A stretch of DNA of 64,000 nucleotides, from contig JACQYA010000078.1 of assembly GCA_016208425.1 (NCBI GenBank), positions 1-64,000 of the forward strand, given 5' to 3'. The notes under the pieces are model-generated. The model had not been told where the DNA came from, did not search any database, and saw only the letters and a program-made list of their open reading frames with translations. This stretch comes from Betaproteobacteria bacterium. Its GTDB lineage: Bacteria; Pseudomonadota; Gammaproteobacteria; Burkholderiales; Rhodocyclaceae. This document shows positions 8,831-16,846 of this stretch, piece by piece. Every line of letters starts with the position of its first letter. Position 1 is the first letter of the stretch. Both the position numbers and the translations under genes were made by a program.

Positions 8831-8845
8831 GCAATGAATGTGCCA
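8831..8845 (-). promoter_or_regulatory. Sigma54 (RpoN) promoter of nrtABD
   Basis: Read on the minus strand the sequence is TGGCAC, five bases, then TTGCT, an exact match to the -24/-12 consensus TGGCAC-N5-TTGCW. It faces nrtA, whose ATG at 8759 is about 70 bp downstream of the -12 element. Sigma54 promoters need an enhancer-binding activator; an NtrC-like site is 80 bp further upstream. Confidence 0.82.
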
Positions 8846-8924
8846 GCCACGAAAATGGGCCGGTAACCGTAGTGTTTGCAAGGTCGATGGCGAGATCCCT
8901 GCTCCCCGCGCCAACATTCGCCAG

Positions 8925-8941
8925 CGCACTACTGCGGTGCA
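8925..8941. promoter_or_regulatory. NtrC-like enhancer site
   Basis: CGCACTACTGCGGTGCA fits the NtrC dyad TGCACYA-N3-TGGTGCA at nearly every conserved position; only the outermost T and one inner T differ. It lies 80 bp upstream of the -24 element of the nrtA sigma54 promoter, a normal enhancer distance. Confidence 0.7.
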
Positions 8942-9143
8942 ACAAAATCGCGGGGGTGCACTGGAACAGGGAAGAAGTGCCGGTCTTGCCGGCGCGGATC
9001 GTAGGGTCGCGTTTTCGCGGCGAGCCGCACCGTTTCCCGGCGGAAAGCGAAATGATGGACAATTCGCCGCAAGCTCCGGCGGCTGCGCCCGAGCGCGAGC
9101 TGCGTGCGCCGCAACCGGCCGCCAACCGTCACCGAACCGAGGA

Positions 9144-9773
9144 ATGGCAGAAATGCACGAACAAAGCAAAGCGGCAAAGAGGAGATTCTCGGACGGCGCC
9201 TTCCATAGCCGCTATTTCGTCGGCGACGGCATCGACATTGGCGGAAAGCCCGACCCGCTTGCCCAGTACGGCGGCCTGTTCGCCGGCATGCGCGGCGTGA
9301 GGGTGTGGGATTTGGCCGACGGCGACGCGCAGCTGATGGCCGGGGTGAAAGACGAAACCTTCGATTTCGTCCATTCCAGCCATTGCCTCGAACACATGCG
9401 CGACGTGCGCGAAGCGATGAAGCACTGGATACGGATTGTCAAACCCGGCGGCTACCTGGTGATTTCCGTGCCCGACGAGGATCTGTACGAACAGGGAAAC
9501 TGGCCGAGCCGGTTCAACTCGGACCACAAGTGGAGTTTCACGATCCACAAGAACCGCAGCGCGATGCCGCGCTCGCTAAACGTCATCGACCTGCTGGCGG
9601 AAATTTCGGATGCCGTGGAGATCGAACGGATCGTGCTCGTCAGGGATTTTTTCCGCGACGCCCTGGCCGGGAAAGTGGATCAGACTCTGACGCCGGTCGC
9701 CGAATGCGCGATCGAGTTCGTCGTTCGCAAGCGGCAGATCACCGCATCAGCAACATCAAGCACACCAGATTGA
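9144..9773 (+). CDS. SAM-dependent methyltransferase, class I
   Basis: 209-residue protein starting MAEMHEQSKAAKRRF; a start at 9153 (MHEQ) is also possible. The middle part has the class I methyltransferase (Methyltransf_11) motifs DFVHSSHCLEHMRD and WIRIVKPGGYLVISVPDED, as in methyltransferases acting on small molecules, sugars or quinones. The SAM-binding GxG loop is represented by a short GDGIDIGGKPDPL segment near the N-terminus, which is atypical. The substrate is unknown. Its 3' end overlaps that of the convergent kinase gene by 35 bp. Confidence 0.72.
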   Translation: MAEMHEQSKAAKRRFSDGAFHSRYFVGDGIDIGGKPDPLAQYGGLFAGMRGVRVWDLADGDAQLMAGVKDETFDFVHSSHCLEHMRDVREAMKHWIRIVKPGGYLVISVPDEDLYEQGNWPSRFNSDHKWSFTIHKNRSAMPRSLNVIDLLAEISDAVEIERIVLVRDFFRDALAGKVDQTLTPVAECAIEFVVRKRQITASATSSTPD

Positions 9774-11421
9774 GCGCAATCGAAACCGTTGCCACGATAC
9801 GCCAGGTCAGCGCCGGATTGCGCAGCGCGAGCGGGGTCGCGCGCGGGCGGTCGAGCGGGCGGCTGGCGCCGCGTTCGAGCGCGATCAGGAATTCTTCGGC
9901 GGTCTCGAAGCGCCGCGCCGGGTCTTTCGCGACAGCCTTGAGCAGCACGTTTTCGAGCCATCCCGGAATGTCCGGGCGGTAGCGGGTGGGCGCGACCGGT
10001 TCGCCGAATTTCGGGTGCTGGAACGGTTCGATCTCGCCGTAGGGGTATTTGCGCGCGAGCAGATGGTAAAGGGTCGCGCCGGCCGCGTAGAGGTCGTGCC
10101 GGGCGGTCGCCCTTTCTCCCGCAAACAGCTCCGGCGCCATGTAGCTCGGCGTACCGGGGTTCCCCGCCGGCACCTCGTCTTCCGACGGGCTGACGGCGAC
10201 GCCGAGGTCGAGAATGCGCAGCCGGCCGTCGCGCCCGATATGGATGTTGTCCGGCTTGATGTCGCGGTGCGCGATGTCCAGCCGGTGCAGGCCGGCGATG
10301 CCCTTGAGCAGGCGGATGCCGTGCTGCACCGCTTCGGCGACGGTGATGTGCAGGCCGGTATCGAGCATGCGCTGCAAGGTGGCGCCCTCGTGCCAGGTTT
10401 GCAGGTAGTAGAGGCAGCTCCGGCGCTCGGCCGGCACCCATTGCGCGAAAAAGGGCGAGACGACGCGCCGCGCGCGCCACTCTTCCATGATGAGCGCGCG
10501 GATTTCGTCGGCGTCGTCGGCCAGTTCCGGGCGCAGGGTCTTCATCACCAGTTGCTGGCCGGTTTCATTATCCTTTACCCGGTAGAGCAGCGTCGCCCGC
10601 GAATCGTGCAGCACCTCTCCGATCAGCAGGCCATCAAACTGCTGTCCGGGTTTGAAGCGCGGCGGCAGCGGCAGACGCGCCACACCTTCGAGCGAGTCGC
10701 GCAGGTTTTGGGGCGGCAAGGTTTCGGTGCGGGCGACGACGGCGCTGGCGTTGTCCTGCCCGCCCGCCGCCAATGCCAGGCTACAGAGCGAAGCGGCCGC
10801 CTGTTGCGGGTCGGGATGCGCGAGCAGCGTTTCACGGATTCGCTCATCGCCGAGCGCGCCCCACACGCCGTCCGAACAGAGCAGGAAGCAATCGCCTTCC
10901 TTCAGTTCGCCGTCGGCAACATCGAGCTGGAAATGCCGGTCGAGGCCGACGGCGCGCGACAGCACGTTCTTCAGTTCCGGGTGTTCCCAGATGTGATCGA
11001 CGGTGAGCCGCGCGCACACACCGTCGCGCAACAGATAGATGCGCGAATCGCCGATATGCGCCAGCACGTAGCGGCGGCCGCGCAAGACCAGCGCCGAGAG
11101 CGTCGTCGCCATGCCGGCCAACTCCGGCTGGCGGCCCGCTTCGGCCATCACCCAACGGTTAAGCGGCACCAATACCTTTTCCAGCGCGTGCGGCACGCTC
11201 CACGTGTCGGGCGTCGCGTAATAGTCGGCGAGCAGGCCGCGCACCGTGTATTCCGCCGCCTCGCGCCCGCCCTTGTGCCCGCCGATGCCGTCGGCGACGG
11301 CGGCGATCAGCCCCTTGTTCTCCAAATCGGCGCCGGCCGGCGTGACGATGCCGCAAAAGTCCTCGTTGCGCTCGCGCGGGCCGGTGAGCGAGGAATGGCC
11401 GATGGATACTTTAAGGGGCAT
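9739..11421 (-). CDS. Fused PPM protein phosphatase and Ser/Thr protein kinase
   Basis: Single 560-residue protein with opposing activities. The PPM (PP2C) phosphatase occupies about residues 1-235, with metal and phosphate ligands RNED (18-21), DGIGG (44-48), GDS (124-126), SDG (183-185) and GQDN (221-224). A eukaryotic-type kinase follows at about 265-525: the VMK lysine at 294, HRDIKPDN at 385-392, a DLG in place of DFG at 405-407 and APE at 429-431. A single C-terminal membrane helix (about 537-558) anchors it. Such fusions are found beside nitrate transport genes in betaproteobacteria. Here it is three genes from nrtA, separated by the divergent methyltransferase. A role in controlling nitrate assimilation is inference. 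Confidence 0.9.
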   Translation of the reverse strand: MPLKVSIGHSSLTGPRERNEDFCGIVTPAGADLENKGLIAAVADGIGGHKGGREAAEYTVRGLLADYYATPDTWSVPHALEKVLVPLNRWVMAEAGRQPELAGMATTLSALVLRGRRYVLAHIGDSRIYLLRDGVCARLTVDHIWEHPELKNVLSRAVGLDRHFQLDVADGELKEGDCFLLCSDGVWGALGDERIRETLLAHPDPQQAAASLCSLALAAGGQDNASAVVARTETLPPQNLRDSLEGVARLPLPPRFKPGQQFDGLLIGEVLHDSRATLLYRVKDNETGQQLVMKTLRPELADDADEIRALIMEEWRARRVVSPFFAQWVPAERRSCLYYLQTWHEGATLQRMLDTGLHITVAEAVQHGIRLLKGIAGLHRLDIAHRDIKPDNIHIGRDGRLRILDLGVAVSPSEDEVPAGNPGTPSYMAPELFAGERATARHDLYAAGATLYHLLARKYPYGEIEPFQHPKFGEPVAPTRYRPDIPGWLENVLLKAVAKDPARRFETAEEFLIALERGASRPLDRPRATPLALRNPALTWRIVATVSIALNLVCLMLLMR

Positions 11422-11437
11422 ATCGTTTGATTATACG

Positions 11438-12295
11438 TCATAGGCTCTCGAACCATGCCTTATCAATGCTGACGCGCTCAACAAGTTCGGTTTTTACGCC
11501 AAGCGCCAACTCTTTCAGTTTCTCTGCAAGTTCATCGCCGTCGACAAGGTCGATCGGTGGCGCACCGTCTCTTGTGGCTTCCTTGACAGCGGCGGGCGTG
11601 AAAGACCCCGTCGTAATGAACAAACCTTTGTCGGCACGGCCAACCATAGCACCACGAAAGTCACGAACCTCGCCGGCAGCAACTGAGCCTTTGTAACGCT
11701 TGCACTGGAAGAGAACGTGAAAGCTCATGAAGCCGTGAATACGGGCAATGCCTTTTCCGTCAATTCCGCCATCGCCCGTGCGGCCTGTCACCTCAACATG
11801 AATGAACCCGGATTCGCGCAAGATGCGCTGAACCAACCGCTCAAAGCCAGCAGGGTCGAGATTTTGAGTGAGGACGGCGGAAAGCTTGTCTTTCCATCCT
11901 TCCTCTTCAGACAATTCCCGTGCGGTTTCGTCAGGCGGTCGCTTCTTCGGGGCATCCTGTTTGTCGAGAGCGCGAACAAAACGAACGACCTCTGCGGAAT
12001 CTACAGTTTCAAGCGTCTTTGCTTTTTCCGTTAGCGACCAGACTCCACGGCTTGAGTTTTCGAGCAATCCGTACTTTCTGAGATACGTTCGCGCCCAGGC
12101 AAGGCGATACCCGACTTCGGTTTGACTGCTTTTTTCGGGGTCGTGAAGTTGCGCCAGAATCTCCTCTGGCAAGCCCGTGACCTCCACGGTCTTGGCGTAA
12201 ATCTCTTCAATTGATCCTGAGCCTCCGAGCTTCCGTATCGCCTCCAGAAGCGGGTTCATCAGATCGTCATATGTGGGGAGCGTGGTCATGGGCAT
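11438..12295 (-). CDS. mrr: Mrr-family modification-dependent restriction endonuclease
   Basis: 285-residue type IV restriction enzyme that cleaves methylated DNA. The N-terminal about 90 residues form the Mrr_N winged-helix domain (YDDLMNPLLEAIRKLGG), thought to sense modified DNA. The C-terminal catalytic domain carries the PD-(D/E)xK variant GDGGID at 174-179 and QCKRY at 197-201, so both catalytic motifs are present. Base composition is lower in GC than in the flanking genes. The stop lies 17 bp before the start of the kinase fusion, and an attC-like site lies just upstream of the start; both suggest acquisition. A start two codons downstream (MTTLP) is equally possible. Confidence 0.9.
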   Translation of the reverse strand: MPMTTLPTYDDLMNPLLEAIRKLGGSGSIEEIYAKTVEVTGLPEEILAQLHDPEKSSQTEVGYRLAWARTYLRKYGLLENSSRGVWSLTEKAKTLETVDSAEVVRFVRALDKQDAPKKRPPDETARELSEEEGWKDKLSAVLTQNLDPAGFERLVQRILRESGFIHVEVTGRTGDGGIDGKGIARIHGFMSFHVLFQCKRYKGSVAAGEVRDFRGAMVGRADKGLFITTGSFTPAAVKEATRDGAPPIDLVDGDELAEKLKELALGVKTELVERVSIDKAWFESL

Positions 12296-12313
12296 CGTGG
12301 TGTCAGTGGTAAC

Positions 12314-12382
12314 GTATAACGTTTGAATTAACCGGCTGACGCGGCTTTATCGCGCCAGTCCGTGTTGAATGACGTGTTGGAC
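12314..12382 (-). other. Possible integron attC site upstream of mrr
   Basis: Read on the minus strand, a 69-bp imperfect palindrome starts with GTCCAAC (an R'' core, RYYYAAC) and ends with GTTATAC (an R' core, GTTRRRY with one mismatch). The central arms GACTGGCGCG and CGCGTCAGCC pair around a short AT-rich loop. The conserved spacer words TTCATTCAA-like and TTAATTCAA-like resemble classical attC sites. The orientation places mrr as the next cassette after this site. No second attC is seen after mrr and no integrase is in the window. Confidence 0.5.
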
Positions 12383-12422
12383 GAAGCCGCTACGCGGAGG
12401 AACAAGCAACGCCAAGCTGGAT

Positions 12423-12671
12423 TCACAATTGATCTCCCACTCTGCCGATGGATTGTTCCGTCACGAACTGAGAGGTCATTTTACGATCTGATGTTACTTC
12501 TACTTTGTCAGATTGAATTGTAAGGCTTAAGTAGTGATTTCTAGTGACAAGCATTGTACGGCGTCTATATTGGGTTCGTGAGATGCGCCGAAGCTTGGAA
12601 AGAGAGTCGATCATGAGAGAGCGCGAACTGAGCTTCCCTCGGTATTTCATCTGCCAAAGGGCGAGTTTCAT
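12423..12671 (-). CDS. Small unknown reading frame before the attC-like site
   Basis: 82 codons, Lys/Arg-rich start (MKLALWQMKYRGK), no recognised family. It is AT-rich compared with its neighbours and ends 40 bp before the attC-like site, where a cassette gene would be expected. Its 5' end meets the decayed IS3 element, so it may be truncated. It could equally be a chance frame. Confidence 0.25.
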   Translation of the reverse strand: MKLALWQMKYRGKLSSRSLMIDSLSKLRRISRTQYRRRTMLVTRNHYLSLTIQSDKVEVTSDRKMTSQFVTEQSIGRVGDQL

Positions 12672-13558
12672 GCTACCAGTTTTTCCTGATGCTGCGCTCT
12701 GATCCAGTTCTCCAGAAACTGGACAGGCGACCTGTCGCCGGGGGTCGAATGCCGCCGTTTCCGGTTGTAGGAAACCTCGACGTATTCAAAGGCCGTCGCC
12801 TCGATTTCGGCGTGTGTGGCGTAGCGAGCCCCGTGCACCCGCCCGTTCTTGAAACTGTTGGACCGGCTTCCGGCCGGCGCGTTATCCCGGCAGTTCCCTT
12901 TTCTGCTCATCCGTCAGGTCATGCCGCAAGCCTCGAGCTTGCCCCGAAAGGCATGGCTGGCGTACCGGCCGCCCCGGCCGGGGCGGCGCGGCAGCCCCGG
13001 CGCCGGTTTCTTGCGGAACCGGGCCATGGCCGGCGCATCCGCCACGATATCCGCCGTCATGCGCGGCTTGGGCGGCCGGCCGGCGGCTTCGCGGTCGAAC
13101 AGATCGGGCACGATGGGCTGGTAGAGCCGGCCTTCATCGGCACGCAAGCAGGTTGTGCCCGGCGTCCGGACCTGGTTCGGCGCCGTCGGCGTGAAGTTTC
13201 CGGCAAGAAGGTTCTCCGCCACCGGCGGGCCGTGCTCCGAGCCCGCCGCCACCTTGTGGCGCCGCTTGTGGCGGGCGCGGATACCGTTGTCGCGCACCGG
13301 CCGCCCGGCTCGTCCCTCGCTGGCGGGGAAGCCTCTGGCCCGCGGTTCCCGCACCGTGCGCGGGCTGCCGTAGGCGCCTTTGGGTCCGGCGTGGATGGCC
13401 CGGATGAGCGCCGGCATCCGGCTGTCGGCCAACCGCTGGCAGTCCGGCGCCCCGCCCCGCTTCCGGGCCCGGTAGCCGCCGACGCTGACGCCGGGCACGC
13501 CACATATTTCGATCAGGGGAAACGACTTGCCTTGCCCGGCAACCCGGGCGTGCTTCAC
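12668..13558 (-). pseudogene. IS3-family transposase OrfB, interrupted by a stop codon
   Basis: Starts at a GTG overlapping the OrfA stop and reads the IS3 OrfB pattern: AYGSPRTVREPRARGF, then NGIRARHKRRHKVA, the integrase core, and a C-terminus FEYVEVSYNRKRRHSTPG. Between GMT and MSRKGNCRDNAP, where the family has Cys-Ser, a TGA occurs at 12914-12916, so the frame is broken into 12914-13558 and 12668-12910, both in the same frame. Many conserved residues are also changed (for example TGDITYL has become a non-matching segment), so the copy is old and inactive. Confidence 0.82.
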
Positions 13559-13844
13559 TGAACATCCCTTGCGGGGCGCGCCGCCGCTTTTTTAGGGTTT
13601 CGTTCTCCCGCTTGGGCCGGAGGTTCTCGGCGCGCGGCCTCGGGAGCCCCATCTCTTCCGGTGTCACTTCCTTGCCGCCAGCGCCGCCAAGCTCGCCTTC
13701 CGCCGCCGCCTTGACCCGGTTGCGCAAAGTCCGGTCGCCCGGCCCGAGCTCCTTGCAAACCTTGCTGGCGCTCTGCCCATCCTTGATCCGCTTGACCGCA
13801 AGTTCCTCGAGCCCGGTCGTGTAGGCCTGTTTCGGTATCTTCAT
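13555..13844 (-). pseudogene. IS3-family transposase OrfA, frameshifted
   Basis: Helix-turn-helix OrfA: KQAYTTGLEELAVKRIKDGQ, then TLRNRVKAAAEGELGGAGGK and a leucine-zipper-like RAENLRPKRENETLKK. The expected end AAA..ARDV occurs in another frame after a run of six A residues near 13588, suggesting a one-base loss there. The tail frame ends in TGA overlapping the GTG of OrfB. Confidence 0.75.
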
Positions 13845-13957
13845 TTCGTGCCTTCCAAAAGTGACCCAATTTTAGGCCACCCTCGGCAGACGAAATTTCG
13901 GGGGATGCTCAGAGGCTCGAATGCCGTAAAATCCTTCCCTTTACCCGGGGCGGACAC

Positions 13958-14449
13958 ATGCGGCTATCGACACGTACAGGATTTGCCCTAATGGCGGTTT
14001 CGTCGGCCGGTTTGGTCGCGGCCGGGCTGGCGATCGGCGAGATTTATAAGTTGCAGCCTTGCCCGCTGTGCATTTTTCAGCGCTTGCTCTATATCGTCAT
14101 CGCCCTGTTGGCCTTGGGCGGGGTGGCGTTGCCCGGCTGGCGCAGAACTTGGAGCGCGTTGGCGGTGCTGACCGCAGCGGGCGGGCTAGGTACTGCGCTG
14201 TATCAAAGCTGGTTGCAGTTGGCGCCCGAGGTGAGCAAGGAATGCGGCTTCGGCGAACCGACGCTGATCGAGCAACTGGTCGACTGGCTGGGCATGCAGT
14301 GGCCGGCGATGTTCATGGCGACCGGTTTTTGTTCCAGCAGGGACTGGCTGTTTCTCGGACTGTCGATGGCCAACTGGTCTGTCGTTTGCTTCTCGGGGTT
14401 CCTGCTGTTTTCGCTCTGGCTGCTGGTCAAGCGCGACGATTCCTTGTAG
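13958..14449 (+). CDS. dsbB: Disulfide bond formation protein B
   Basis: 163-residue inner-membrane quinone reductase that reoxidises periplasmic DsbA. Four hydrophobic segments are present. The first periplasmic loop carries the redox pair CPLC (Cys35, Cys38). The second loop carries Cys96 (KECGFGEP) and Cys125 (GFCSSRDW). The conserved Arg after the first pair is present (FQRLLY). Length and topology are typical. The stop codon lies inside a REP-like element. Confidence 0.95.
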   Translation: MRLSTRTGFALMAVSSAGLVAAGLAIGEIYKLQPCPLCIFQRLLYIVIALLALGGVALPGWRRTWSALAVLTAAGGLGTALYQSWLQLAPEVSKECGFGEPTLIEQLVDWLGMQWPAMFMATGFCSSRDWLFLGLSMANWSVVCFSGFLLFSLWLLVKRDDSL

Positions 14450-14516
14450 GAGCGGCCTTCGCCGCGATTGGGCGTTTCCGTACATCCGCCGCCAATCGCT
14501 ACAGGCGGTTTCGCCG
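14445..14516. repeat. Inverted pair of REP-like elements
   Basis: TTGTAGGAGCGGCCTTCGCC continues with GCGATTGGGCG, and after about 15 bases an inverted, diverged copy reads CGCCAATCGCTACAGGCGG. This is the typical layout of a REP doublet in Pseudomonas-like and betaproteobacterial genomes. It fills the gap between the convergent dsbB and cytochrome c genes and could act as a bidirectional terminator. Confidence 0.65.
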
Positions 14517-14535
14517 TTCTTATGAAATATCCGGG

Positions 14536-15141
14536 CTATAGGCTGCTCAGATACTCCGCCACCGAACGCATTTCGTCCGTGCTCATTTTCTTTGCGATTT
14601 CCTGCATCTGGGCGTTGTCGTTGGTGCGGCGGCGCTCTTCGAACAAGGCCAGTTGGGTCTCGATGTAAAGCGCGTGTTGTCCCGCAAGGCGGGGCAGGCT
14701 TTCCGATCCGGCGCCTTCGGGGTGGTGGCATTTGACACACGGCGGGACGCCGGTTTCGCCGTTACCCTGCGCGTAGAGTTTCTCGCCCATCGCGCGCATT
14801 TCGGGAAACGCGGATTTGCCCGACGAAGGCTTTTGCCGGCCGAGGAAGAGGGCGAGCGCGGCGATGTCGCTTTCGCTCAGATCGGGGGCGACTTTGCGCA
14901 TGTCGTTGCTGTCGCGCTCGCCGGCCTTGAAATTCCTCAACTGTTTGACGATGTATTCGGGATGCTGGCCGGCGATTTTCGGATAGAGGGGGCTGGAGCT
15001 TTCGCCGTTGGCGCCGTGGCACAGCGCGCAGCGCCCATTGACGAGCTGTTCCGCGCGCCGGATGTCGGCCGCTTCGTCGGCGCGCCCGGCGTCCGGCGTC
15101 GTCAGCAGCGCTAGCGTCAGACAAAGCGCTGCGGTGTTCAC
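14536..15141 (-). CDS. Diheme cytochrome c, c4-type
   Basis: 201-residue periplasmic electron carrier. I take the GTG at 15139-15141, directly after the dut stop, as start; it gives a normal signal peptide (MNTAALCLTLALL ending at ADEAAD). Two heme sites are present, CALCH at 38-42 and CVKCH at 135-139, each followed by an axial Met region (KVAPDLSESDI and IAKKMSTDEM). The two-domain layout and size match cytochrome c4. It follows dut by 2 bp in the leftward coaBC-dut-cytochrome operon. Confidence 0.88.
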   Translation of the reverse strand: MNTAALCLTLALLTTPDAGRADEAADIRRAEQLVNGRCALCHGANGESSSPLYPKIAGQHPEYIVKQLRNFKAGERDSNDMRKVAPDLSESDIAALALFLGRQKPSSGKSAFPEMRAMGEKLYAQGNGETGVPPCVKCHHPEGAGSESLPRLAGQHALYIETQLALFEERRRTNDNAQMQEIAKKMSTDEMRSVAEYLSSL

Positions 15142-15143
15142 GA

Positions 15144-15593
15144 TCAGGATTTTCCGGTGCTGCCGAAGCCGCCTTCGCCGCGGCTGCTGGCGTCGAACTG
15201 GTCGACGACGTTGAAGGCGACTTGCAGGACGGGGACGACGACGAGCTGTGCAAGGCGGTCGAGCGGATTGAGCGTGAAGCGTTCCGATCCACGGTTCCAC
15301 GTCGATACCATGATTTCACCCTGATAGTCCGAGTCGATCAGGCCGACCAGGTTGCCCAACACGATGCCGTGCTTGTGGCCCAGCCCGGAGCGCGGCAGGA
15401 TCATCGCGGCCAAACCCGGATCGGCCAGGTGAATGGCGATGCCGGTCGGGATCAGCGTCGTTTCGCCGGGCGCCAGAGCCAGCGGCCCGGCAATGCAGGC
15501 GCGCAGGTCGAGACCCGCCGAGCCGGGGGTCGCGTAATGCGGCGGCGTTTCCTTCAGTCGCGGATCGAGAATACGAACGTCGATTCTGTGCAT
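15144..15593 (-). CDS. dut: Deoxyuridine 5'-triphosphate nucleotidohydrolase
   Basis: 149-residue trimeric dUTPase converting dUTP to dUMP and pyrophosphate. All five motifs are present: [10 protein letters not shown] (motif 1), [11 protein letters not shown] (motif 2), [15 protein letters not shown] (motif 3), [10 protein letters not shown] (motif 4) and the C-terminal Arg/Gly-rich [13 protein letters not shown] (motif 5). Its ATG overlaps the coaBC stop by one base, indicating coupling, a common arrangement in proteobacteria. Confidence 0.96.
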   Translation of the reverse strand: MHRIDVRILDPRLKETPPHYATPGSAGLDLRACIAGPLALAPGETTLIPTGIAIHLADPGLAAMILPRSGLGHKHGIVLGNLVGLIDSDYQGEIMVSTWNRGSERFTLNPLDRLAQLVVVPVLQVAFNVVDQFDASSRGEGGFGSTGKS

Positions 15594-16786
15594 CAGGGCT
15601 TCTCCAGCAGAATGGCGATACGCGCCACGATCTGGCGCGCGAGTTCGAGTTTCGGGGCGGGCGGCAAGGGGTGCCGACCCTTGTCGTCGAACAGGGTCAG
15701 GGTGTTGTCGTCGCCGCCAAAACCATGATGGATGAGGTTGCCGACGATGAGCGGAATCTTCTTGCTGCGCCGCTTGCTTTCGGCGTATTCATGCAGGTTC
15801 TCGCTTTCGGCGGCAAAGCCGACGCACAGCGGCGGGTTCGGCAGCGCCGCGACTTCGGCCAGGATGTCGGGGTTCTGGACGAGCTCGATAGCCGGCGGTT
15901 TGGCCTGTTGACCCTTCTTGATTTTCTGTGGTGACGGGTTCGCCGGGCGGTAGTCGGCGACGGCGGCGACGGCGACGAAAACGTCGCAATGTGCAACGTG
16001 CTGCTGCACGGCGTCGCGCATCTGTAACGCGCTGCTTACCCGTATCCGCTCTACGCCGGGAGGGCTGGCGAGGTCGACGGGGCCGGAAACCAGCGTTACG
16101 TCGGCGCCCGCTTCGCGCGCCGCGCGGGCGATGGCGTAGCCCATCTTTCCCGAAGACAGGTTGGTGATGCCGCGCACCGGATCGACAGCCTCGAACGTCG
16201 GGCCGGCGGTGAGCAACACCCGCTTGCCGGCCAGCAATTTGGGCTGGAAGAAAGCGATCAGTTCGGCGACGATCTCTTCCGCTTCGAGCATGCGACCCAG
16301 CCCGGTCTCGCCGCACGCCTGGCCGCCGGACGCGGGGCCGAGAACGGAGACGCCATCGCCGCGCAGCGTGGCGAGATTGCGCGCCGTTGCCGGGTTGTCC
16401 CACATCTGCCGGTTCATCGCCGGTGCGACCAGCAGCGGGCAGTTGCGCGCCAGCACCAGCGCGGTCAGCAGATCGTCGGCCAGGCCGTGCGCGACTTTGG
16501 CCAGAAAGTCCGCCGAAGCGGGGGCGACGAGAAGCGCGTCGGCCGTGCGCGAGAGGTCGATGTGCGCCATGTTGTTGGCCACGCGGCTATCCCATTGATC
16601 CGTAAACACCGGCTTTCCGGAAAGCGCCTGGAAAGTGACCGGAGTGACGAAATGGGTCGCCGCTTCGGTCATCGCCACCTGTACCGCCGCGCCCTGCCCG
16701 AGCAGCAGGCGGACGAGTTCGGCCGCCTTGTAGGCGGCGATGCCGCCGGTAACGCCCAGAACGATGTTTTTTCCCTGCAATTCCAT
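15593..16786 (-). CDS. coaBC: Bifunctional phosphopantothenoylcysteine decarboxylase / phosphopantothenate-cysteine ligase
   Basis: 397-residue enzyme for two steps of coenzyme A synthesis. The N-terminal CoaC flavoprotein half (about 1-190) has [18 protein letters not shown], the catalytic His in NMAHIDLSR, the APAMNRQMW loop (PxMNxxMW) and the Cys of the flap ([13 protein letters not shown]). The C-terminal CoaB half starts at about 190 with [19 protein letters not shown] and NLSSGKMG, and contains the CTP-site Lys region (KIKK). It is the first gene of the coaBC-dut-cytochrome operon and is divergent from radC across 60 bp. Confidence 0.95.
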   Translation of the reverse strand: MELQGKNIVLGVTGGIAAYKAAELVRLLLGQGAAVQVAMTEAATHFVTPVTFQALSGKPVFTDQWDSRVANNMAHIDLSRTADALLVAPASADFLAKVAHGLADDLLTALVLARNCPLLVAPAMNRQMWDNPATARNLATLRGDGVSVLGPASGGQACGETGLGRMLEAEEIVAELIAFFQPKLLAGKRVLLTAGPTFEAVDPVRGITNLSSGKMGYAIARAAREAGADVTLVSGPVDLASPPGVERIRVSSALQMRDAVQQHVAHCDVFVAVAAVADYRPANPSPQKIKKGQQAKPPAIELVQNPDILAEVAALPNPPLCVGFAAESENLHEYAESKRRSKKIPLIVGNLIHHGFGGDDNTLTLFDDKGRHPLPPAPKLELARQIVARIAILLEKP

Positions 16787-16846
16787 GTGGCTGGCCCGGT
16801 AGCTTGGTTAGAATGACAGACCGAACATTCTACTTGAGATTGAAAG

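Larger units (their letters stand above)
8760..9143. other. 384-bp divergent intergenic region, nrtA control region
   Basis: Non-coding gap between the divergent nrtA and methyltransferase genes. It holds the sigma54-type promoter (8831-8845), an NtrC-like palindrome (8925-8941) and a second GTGCAC core at about 8956-8961. An open frame that continues upstream of the methyltransferase start looks like a GC-driven shadow. Confidence 0.7.
12668..13869 (-). mobile_element. Decayed IS3-family insertion sequence
   Basis: OrfA and OrfB relics of an IS3-family element are read leftward. OrfB has an in-frame stop and many substitutions, and OrfA is shifted in a run of A residues. I could not delimit terminal inverted repeats or target duplications with confidence; TGGCCTAAAATTGGGTCACT on the minus strand beyond OrfA is the best candidate for the left end. 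Confidence 0.8.

Noticed and set aside
8838-9143. Upstream extension of the methyltransferase frame
   Set aside because: It covers the sigma54 and NtrC sites of nrtA and reads as random Arg/Ala-rich sequence.
10015-11430. 471-codon frame opposite the phosphatase/kinase fusion
   Set aside because: Pure shadow of a GC-rich gene with full motif support on the minus strand.
13588-13594. A-run as programmed frameshift signal of the IS3 element
   Set aside because: The A AAA AAG motif is present, but the -1 frame stops at once and OrfB is in a third frame, so a decay indel explains the reading better.
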